From Bacteroidota bacterium (lineage in GTDB: Bacteria; Bacteroidota; Bacteroidia; Chitinophagales; Chitinophagaceae), in contig JAEWJV010000353.1 of assembly GCA_023386395.1 (NCBI GenBank), positions 1-18,668 of the forward strand: a stretch of DNA of 18,668 nt, written 5' to 3'. Position 1 is the stretch's first letter, and each line of letters opens with the position of its first letter. Shown here one piece after another: positions 14,385-18,668 of the stretch. The notes under the pieces are model-generated. The model searched no databases. It was not told the origin of the DNA and worked only from the letters and a program-made list of their open reading frames with translations. The position numbers were made by a program, and so were the translations under genes.

Positions 14385-15414
14385 CATTCATTTTAACGAA
14401 CAAACAAGGCACCACAGTTTCTTTTCCGTAAAGGAAAAACCCTGGCATGGCTTAGGGCAGATTGTAAGCGATTATCCTACAAGTGCAGAAGCATTGCAGT
14501 TTGCAGGATTGGACTATGTGGTGGAAAAACACAAATTATATACGCAGCGCAATGAATACGAAAACCCACAAATTGCAGTACCCGATTATTTTGCCACTAT
14601 CCGCACGGATACAGACACGGTTTTGGGCGTAGTCGGCAAAGATTATGAGGTGGTACAGAATACAGATGCTTTTAGCTTCTTTGATGCCATTGTGGGCGGT
14701 GAGGGCATCCAGTATGAAACCGCCGGCGCATTGGGTAAAGGTGAACGGATTTTTATTACAGCAAAACTGCCTTCTTATATAAAGGTTGGCAGGGATGATT
14801 TAATAGAACAATATCTATTTCTAACCACTTCACATGATGGTTACGGCAGCATAACGGCAGCCTTTACGCCTATAAGGATTGTTTGCAACAATACGCTGAA
14901 TGCGGCCATGCACAACCATACCAACTCTATTAAAATCAGGCATACCGCCAACGCTAAAGAAAGACTGGAACAAGCGCATAGAGTCATGGGCATTTCCAAC
15001 CAGCTTTCAATACAACTGGAAGAAGTGTTTAATAACTGGACAAGGGTTAGAATAACAGACCCTGAATTGCAGCAGTTAATCCGTTTGGCAATGGTGCCGA
15101 ATAAAGAAGTGCTGCAAAATATACAAGCCTGCAAATGGAATGAACTTTCCACCTGCTTTAATAATATGTGCAATGCCGTGTATGAATATGCATTAACCAG
15201 CCCAACCCAACAAACAGAAACAACCGTAGGCACTTTGTTTGGAGCTTATAATGCCGTCACAGGATATTTTCAGAATGTACGCAGCTATAAAGATGATGAA
15301 GCCAAATTGAAGTCTCTTTTGTATGGCGGTACGGCCCAAATCAAAACACAGAAAGCCTTTAACCTTTGCCGGGATTTTGCAAACAATGGCGCATCAACAT
15401 TTATACTGAATTAG
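14374..15414 (+). CDS. DUF932 phage/plasmid-like protein
   Basis: A 346-residue protein of the DUF932 family (PF06067, TIGR03299-type). The family features are visible: PWHGLGQIV near the N-terminus, DYVVEKH and the VVGKDYEVVQNTDAFSFFD segment, a central ERIFITAKLP, and later LTTSHDGYGSITAAFTPIRIVCNNTLNAA. It spans the whole family length. DUF932 proteins are widespread in phages, plasmids and conjugative elements; their function is not known, though they are often near SSB and RadC genes as here. Codon use looks like that of its neighbours. A strong terminator directly follows, so it ends a transcription unit. Confidence 0.92.
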   Translation: MADNIHFNEQTRHHSFFSVKEKPWHGLGQIVSDYPTSAEALQFAGLDYVVEKHKLYTQRNEYENPQIAVPDYFATIRTDTDTVLGVVGKDYEVVQNTDAFSFFDAIVGGEGIQYETAGALGKGERIFITAKLPSYIKVGRDDLIEQYLFLTTSHDGYGSITAAFTPIRIVCNNTLNAAMHNHTNSIKIRHTANAKERLEQAHRVMGISNQLSIQLEEVFNNWTRVRITDPELQQLIRLAMVPNKEVLQNIQACKWNELSTCFNNMCNAVYEYALTSPTQQTETTVGTLFGAYNAVTGYFQNVRSYKDDEAKLKSLLYGGTAQIKTQKAFNLCRDFANNGASTFILN

Positions 15415-15420
15415 GCAGTT

Positions 15421-15456
15421 GGTAAGGCCGGATACTGTCCGGCTTTACCTTTTTTT
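15421..15456 (+). terminator. Rho-independent terminator after DUF932 gene
   Basis: GGTAAGGCCGGA (15421-15432) pairs with TCCGGCTTTACC (15438-15449) around a 5-base loop with one G-U wobble, followed directly by seven T residues. This is a textbook intrinsic terminator, starting 6 bases after the stop codon. Confidence 0.9.
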
Positions 15457-15474
15457 CATTTAAAAATAATTACG

Positions 15475-15849
15475 ATGAAAAAGCAGGTTATACAACATGA
15501 AACAAAGCAGCTTTTTGATATATGGAAAGCGATAAAGCAAAAGTATTCAGATGTAATTGTAGTGATAAGAACAGAAGAAAGGTATACTACTTTCGGTTGT
15601 GATGCCATTTTAATTAATCAGGTTGCATCCGTTAAATTGACGAGAGATAAAGAAGGGCGCAGGCAATGCAATTTTCCTTTGCACCGTTTGGATAAAATGC
15701 TACCTGAGTTAACAAAAAAGCGGATTACCAGGTTGCAGTTTGCGAACAGTTTGAAATACCAAAAAGATAAGCTGTTACTATCTTATAATCAAAGCGCCGG
15801 AAAACATCGGCGCTTTGATTGTATTAAAAAGCTGCCGCTCGTATTCTAA
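15475..15849 (+). CDS. Orphan MutS domain I-like protein, mismatch-reading motif lost
   Basis: A 124-residue protein that I align by eye with the N-terminal mismatch-recognition domain of MutS: FDIWKAIKQKYSDVIVVIR matches the LK...P.....R start, YTTFGCDA matches YE.F..DA, VKLTR matches ISLTR/K, and FPLHRLDKMLPEL matches the FPYHALDTYLPKL block. The domain is alone: no connector, lever, clamp or ATPase domain follows. The Phe-x-Glu that inserts into mismatches in true MutS is replaced by R-Y-T, so mismatch reading is unlikely. Such free-standing domains occur in Bacteroidota mobile elements, where their role is unknown. The last 20 codons run through two perfect hairpins (15787-15820 and 15829-15876), so the true C-terminus may have been altered by their insertion. 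Confidence 0.6.
   Translation: MKKQVIQHETKQLFDIWKAIKQKYSDVIVVIRTEERYTTFGCDAILINQVASVKLTRDKEGRRQCNFPLHRLDKMLPELTKKRITRLQFANSLKYQKDKLLLSYNQSAGKHRRFDCIKKLPLVF
15787..15820. repeat. Perfect 13-bp inverted repeat inside the gene end
   Basis: AATCAAAGCGCCG (15787-15799) and CGGCGCTTTGATT (15808-15820) are perfect arms around an 8-base loop. It lies inside the 3' end of the MutS-like gene. Without a T-run on the plus strand it is not a standard terminator; it could serve as a transcript end in either direction or be a small inserted element. Confidence 0.7.
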
Positions 15850-15876
15850 CAGTTGTTGTAAATGGAGCGGCAGCTT
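15829..15876. repeat. Perfect 12-bp inverted repeat spanning the stop codon
   Basis: AAGCTGCCGCTC (15829-15840) and GAGCGGCAGCTT (15865-15876) are perfect arms around a 24-base loop that contains the TAA of the preceding gene (15847-15849). It follows the hairpin at 15787-15820 after only 8 bases. Confidence 0.7.
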
Positions 15877-16047
15877 GGGTTTATCAGTTAGATAAAATAT
15901 ATCTGGAATGGGAAATCAATAATTAGAATCTTATTCGTTTAATTTAATCCCATTTATAAAAAAAAGAACTACTACATATTTCAGAAGTGACGCCTTATAA
16001 GCATTTACAGTTAACTTTTAAATAATTACATGATTATTATTCCTTCA

Positions 16048-16194
16048 TTAATTGTTATCACGAAGTTCGGCTATTGGGGCTGCTGTAGCGGCAAAGAAAT
16101 TCCGGCATAAACAAATGCTTCCCTTTATGGCAAAAGATACTATTTATTCCGTTGCTTCCTTGCCTTGATTGCCCAAAGCCGGGGTGAGTTCCAT
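16048..16194 (-). pseudogene. Possible broken small frame in the 350-base gene-free stretch before radC
   Basis: The gene-free stretch 15877-16225 is mostly AT-rich. Within it, one minus-strand frame runs from an ATG at 16194 to a TAA at 16048, 49 codons, interrupted only by a TAA at 16144-16146. The pieces read MELTPALGNQGKEATE and then a part with CRNFFAATAAPIAELRDNN. I recognise no domain. It could be a remnant of a small gene, a copy of a dispersed repeat with accidental coding potential, or nothing. Confidence 0.2.
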
Positions 16195-16225
16195 AATTAA
16201 TTTTTTAATCTTTTAAAATGATTTT

Positions 16226-16696
16226 ATGGAACAGAAAAAAACGTCTCCGGAATGGACAAGGGTAGCAGAAGTAGAACTGGTTTATAAATCAAAAGTAAAA
16301 GCTTCTGAAAGGCCGGTAATGAAAGATTCAAGGGATGCCTGCCATATACTGCGCCAGGCGTGGGATGAAAACAAAATCGAAATGCAGGAGGAATTTAAGG
16401 TTTTATTTCTTAACCGTAATAACAGGGTCCTGGGCGTTTATGAAACTTCTGCAGGCGGTATTTCAGGAACTGTTGCAGATCCAAGACTGATACTGGCAGC
16501 GGCAATAAAGTCGCTTTGTGTAAGCATTATTCTTTGCCATAATCATCCCTCCGGGAACCTGAAACCAAGCAGGGCGGACGAGGAACTAACAACAAAAATT
16601 GCAGAAGCTGCAAAGTACCATGATATCAAAGTATTAGACCACATTATAATAAGCAGTGAGGGTTATTATTCATTTGCTGATGAAGGGCTGCTGTAA
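16226..16696 (+). CDS. radC: Short RadC-type JAB/MPN domain protein
   Basis: A 156-residue RadC homologue. The JAMM metalloprotease-like motif is intact in the order E55/E56 (MQEEFKVLFLN), H105-x-H107-P-S-G (HNHPSGNLKPS) and D118. The helix-hairpin-helix domain of chromosomal RadC (about 220 residues) is absent, and this short form is typical of plasmids and conjugative elements. The biochemical role of RadC is unsettled despite the old DNA-repair label; element-borne copies are thought to help DNA processing or antirestriction, which is inference here. The terminator hairpin at 16683 overlaps the last codons. Confidence 0.92.
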   Translation: MEQKKTSPEWTRVAEVELVYKSKVKASERPVMKDSRDACHILRQAWDENKIEMQEEFKVLFLNRNNRVLGVYETSAGGISGTVADPRLILAAAIKSLCVSIILCHNHPSGNLKPSRADEELTTKIAEAAKYHDIKVLDHIIISSEGYYSFADEGLL

Positions 16697-16708
16697 AGCC
16701 CTTTTTTT
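16683..16708 (+). terminator. Rho-independent terminator overlapping the radC stop
   Basis: AAGGGCT (16683-16689) pairs with AGCCCTT (16697-16703), and the T-run extends to 16708. The TAA stop (16694-16696) lies in the loop, so the last codons of radC form one arm. Confidence 0.8.
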
Positions 16709-16828
16709 ATTCAGGAATAACCTATTTAACATGAGCAGAATTTACCCACCTGTTCTTCAAAATTCCTTCTCTTTCTAACTTTATAAAGTCAGTGATTTTT
16801 GTAATGGTGAAAACGAAAAAAAGTGTGT

Positions 16829-17071
16829 ATGGAAAGCAAAGATTATAACCTGCTCAAAAGCCTCTTTTTACTCCTGGAATATTCTTCATCAGTTAGGTTA
16901 TCCGGCGACTTAAATGCTTTAGTGTGCTTGACTCTGCACACGGCAAGATGTACAAACGTGGCCACGTTTGGGCATCTTGCCCTCCGCTTCGGAACTCGCT
17001 TCGGGGAATTGAAACAGATTAAAAACGCCTCTGAAAAAATAATGAAAAGATATGCAGAAGAAAGAAAATGA
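16829..17071 (+). CDS. Uncertain 80-residue ORF running through the candidate oriT
   Basis: An ATG-started frame (the track of open codons begins at a GTG 6 bases earlier) with a leucine-rich start (LLKSLFLLLEYSS), a middle section encoded by the palindrome at 16942-16981, and a lysine-rich end (KIMKRYAEERK) overlapping the MobC-like gene by 20 bases. No domain is recognised. The middle residues are dictated by an inverted repeat, which argues that DNA structure, not protein, is being conserved there. It may be a real gene hosting oriT or just an open frame. Confidence 0.35.
   Translation: MESKDYNLLKSLFLLLEYSSSVRLSGDLNALVCLTLHTARCTNVATFGHLALRFGTRFGELKQIKNASEKIMKRYAEERK
16942..17004. other. 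Candidate oriT: 40-bp near-perfect palindrome plus direct repeats
   Basis: Positions 16942-16961 and 16962-16981 are arms of a 40-base palindrome with no spacer and only 2 mismatched pairs of 20; its perfect 16-base core is AAACGTGGCCACGTTT (16954-16969) and its outer arms are GGCAAGATG and CATCTTGCC. Two CGCTTCGG copies follow in direct orientation (16985-16992 and 16997-17004, 12-base period). The site lies 71 bases upstream of the MobC-like gene and 450 bases before the relaxase, the normal place for an origin of transfer. The nick site cannot be placed from sequence alone. A strong transcription pause or dimer-binding operator is the alternative. Confidence 0.5.
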
Positions 17072-17447
17072 AGCGCGCAATATATTTTTCAAAATCAGGA
17101 TGAATAATGCCGAGCTGGAACAACTTAAAAATTTAAGAAAACAAACTACGGAAAGAAGTACCAGCAATTATGTGCGGAAGGTGATCCTGCAAAAACCCGT
17201 AATAGTGAAATACAGAAATCAAAGCGCCGATGAATTTTTAAAGGAAATGATCCGGCTTAAAAAAGAACTCAATGCTATGGGCAATAATTTCAATCAAACC
17301 GTACATAAGTTACATACACTGGATAAGATACCGGAATTCCGCACCTGGATCCAGTTTTATAACAACCTGCATAAATCCGTTGTAAGCAAAGTGGAAGAAA
17401 TCAGTTTAAAAATTACTCAGTTATACGAACAATGGTTGCAAAAATAA
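17052..17447 (+). CDS. mobC: MobC-like relaxosome accessory protein
   Basis: A 131-residue protein with an N-terminal ribbon-helix-helix-like part (IFFKIRMNNAELEQLKNLRKQ, then SNYVRKVIL) and the MobC-type segment LNAMGNNFNQTVHKL near residues 74-88, ending in a coiled-coil-like helix. MobC proteins bind oriT and help the relaxase open and nick DNA. It overlaps the relaxase gene by 16 bases (17432-17447), an arrangement usual for this pair. The start ATG 17052 is preferred over M17 because the conserved ribbon strand begins before M17. Confidence 0.85.
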   Translation: MQKKENEARNIFFKIRMNNAELEQLKNLRKQTTERSTSNYVRKVILQKPVIVKYRNQSADEFLKEMIRLKKELNAMGNNFNQTVHKLHTLDKIPEFRTWIQFYNNLHKSVVSKVEEISLKITQLYEQWLQK

Positions 17448-18668
17448 CAACACCCAAAAGATTGGTTGCTGCCCTTAATTATAATGAACATAAAGTAAGC
17501 CAGGGCAAAGCCGAGTGTTTATATGCGGGCAATTTTCTAAAGGAGGCAAAAGACATGAATTTTTATCAGAAGATGGAAGGCTTTGAAAGATTGAATGTGC
17601 TCAATGAAAGAGCGCAGACAAAAACACTGCATATATCCCTCAACTTCGATCCTTCAGAAAAACTAAGTGCTCATAAGCTGGTAAAGATTGCAAACTGCTA
17701 TATGGATAAAATTGGTTTTGGAGAACAACCATTCCTTGTTTATAAACATAACGACGCCGGCCACCCGCATGTTCATCTTGTAACGACAACCATCCGCGAT
17801 GATGGCAGCCGCATCAACACGCATAACATCGGGCGTAATCAATCTGAAAAAGCGAGGAAAGAAATTGAAAGAGAGTTCAAACTTATTTGTGCAGAAAATC
17901 AGAAGCAGTTTTTAAAACAAAAAATTCAGCCGGTTAATGCTGAACAAATACTCTATGGAAAAACTGAAACAAAAAAAGCTATTACCAATGTTGTGAACAC
18001 TGTACTGCATACTTACAAGTATGCATCACTCCCTGAATTTAATGCCGTATTAAAACAGTATAACATTGTCGCAGACCGGGGAAAGGAAGAAGGCAGGATT
18101 TATAAAAATCATGGACTGGTGTACAGGGTTTTGGATAAAGAAGGGCACAAGATCGGTGTGCCTGTAAAGTCCAGCTCGATTAATAGTCAGCCAACATTGA
18201 ACAGACTGGAAGAATTATTTATTGCAAACAAGGATAAGAAAGAATCTTTAAAGCAACATACTAAATCATTGCTTGATCAGGCACTGTCCAAAAAGCCAAC
18301 TGCATTGAATGAATTAATCAGCTTATTAGAGTCAAAAAACGTCGCCTCTGTTTTACGGCAAAATGCAGCAGGCAGAATTTACGGAATCACATTTGTAGAT
18401 AATCAAAACAAAGTTGTATTTAACGGAAGTGATTTAGGCAGAGAATATAGCATTGCCCATTTACAGAATATCATACTTGCAACAAACAAGGAAACATCGT
18501 CATCAAAAACAGCAGTTAATCTAAATGTTAATGCCGAAAAAAAACAACGGCATCAAAACAAAACATCCGACCAGTTGACTTTACCAGAAAAAGACATTTC
18601 AAAAGAATTGAATGAAACCCCTGTTACAACAACTCCTCTTTTAGATGAATTACTTACCACCAGACAAC
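17432..18668 (+). CDS. Relaxase/mobilization nuclease, N-terminal part (cut by window edge)
   Basis: About 412 residues are visible from ATG 17432; the frame is open to the right edge. The relaxase fold (PF03432, MobA/VirD2 type) shows a probable catalytic Tyr in LNYNEHKV (Y17), KTLHISLNF (65-72), and the HUH metal motif AGHPHVHLV with H111, H113 and H115. It cuts one strand at oriT, stays covalently bound to the 5' end and leads the strand into the recipient. The later part (from about 160) is charged and helical and may contact a coupling protein or DNA. The family in Bacteroidota is typically called MobB/MobA. Whether the element carries its own transfer machinery lies beyond the window. 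Confidence 0.92.
   Translation, partial: MVAKITTPKRLVAALNYNEHKVSQGKAECLYAGNFLKEAKDMNFYQKMEGFERLNVLNERAQTKTLHISLNFDPSEKLSAHKLVKIANCYMDKIGFGEQPFLVYKHNDAGHPHVHLVTTTIRDDGSRINTHNIGRNQSEKARKEIEREFKLICAENQKQFLKQKIQPVNAEQILYGKTETKKAITNVVNTVLHTYKYASLPEFNAVLKQYNIVADRGKEEGRIYKNHGLVYRVLDKEGHKIGVPVKSSSINSQPTLNRLEELFIANKDKKESLKQHTKSLLDQALSKKPTALNELISLLESKNVASVLRQNAAGRIYGITFVDNQNKVVFNGSDLGREYSIAHLQNIILATNKETSSSKTAVNLNVNAEKKQRHQNKTSDQLTLPEKDISKELNETPVTTTPLLDELLTTRQ

Overview
The window looks like a Bacteroidota chromosome, most likely a Chitinophagaceae-type genome. The reasons are a SusC-type TonB-dependent receptor, a Bacteroidota-style ECF sigma factor, a TAnnTTTG promoter element, AT-rich spacers with weak Shine-Dalgarno signals, and a MobC/relaxase pair of the Bacteroidota type. 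The species assignment is inference from gene content only.

Part A, about 1-9.6 kb, all on the minus strand. Reading in the direction of transcription: a small YdcZ-type membrane protein (9593), a Tat-exported TIM-barrel sugar isomerase-like protein (9055), a CoA-acylating methylmalonate-semialdehyde dehydrogenase homologue (8023), a cyclase-family hydrolase (6464), a zinc alcohol dehydrogenase (5652), an SDR oxidoreductase (4549), a single-chain transketolase (3752) and a cupin (1665). The last five genes are packed with gaps of 20-32 bases and one ATGA overlap, so they are probably one operon. After a gap of about 250 bases comes the N-terminal third of a SusC-like porin, cut by the window edge. 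Together this looks like an uptake and oxidation system for a sugar, sugar acid or cyclitol. The enzyme set resembles myo-inositol degradation in logic (dehydrogenase, TIM barrel, TPP enzyme, cupin, MMSDH), but the enzymes are not clear orthologues of the Iol set and the substrate is unknown.

Part B, 9.7-11.5 kb, is regulatory: an orphan ECF sigma factor (minus) and a divergent AraC-family regulator (plus) with a good Bacteroidota promoter at 10549-10579.

Part C, about 11.5 kb to the right end, is a mobile element, either an integrative conjugative or a mobilizable element. It carries two different SSB proteins (only one with the DDLPF tail), a TnsA-like PD-(D/E)XK nuclease, a DUF932 protein, an orphan divergent MutS domain I-like protein, a short RadC (JAMM) protein, a candidate oriT with a 40-base near-perfect palindrome, a MobC-like relaxosome protein and a relaxase cut by the right edge. 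No integrase, tRNA or clear attachment site is visible, so the element boundary can only be placed roughly between 11.51 and 12.06 kb. Several strong hairpins and two unusual non-coding blocks (13361-13552 and 16048-16194) lie between these genes. I saw no rRNA, tRNA or CRISPR array.
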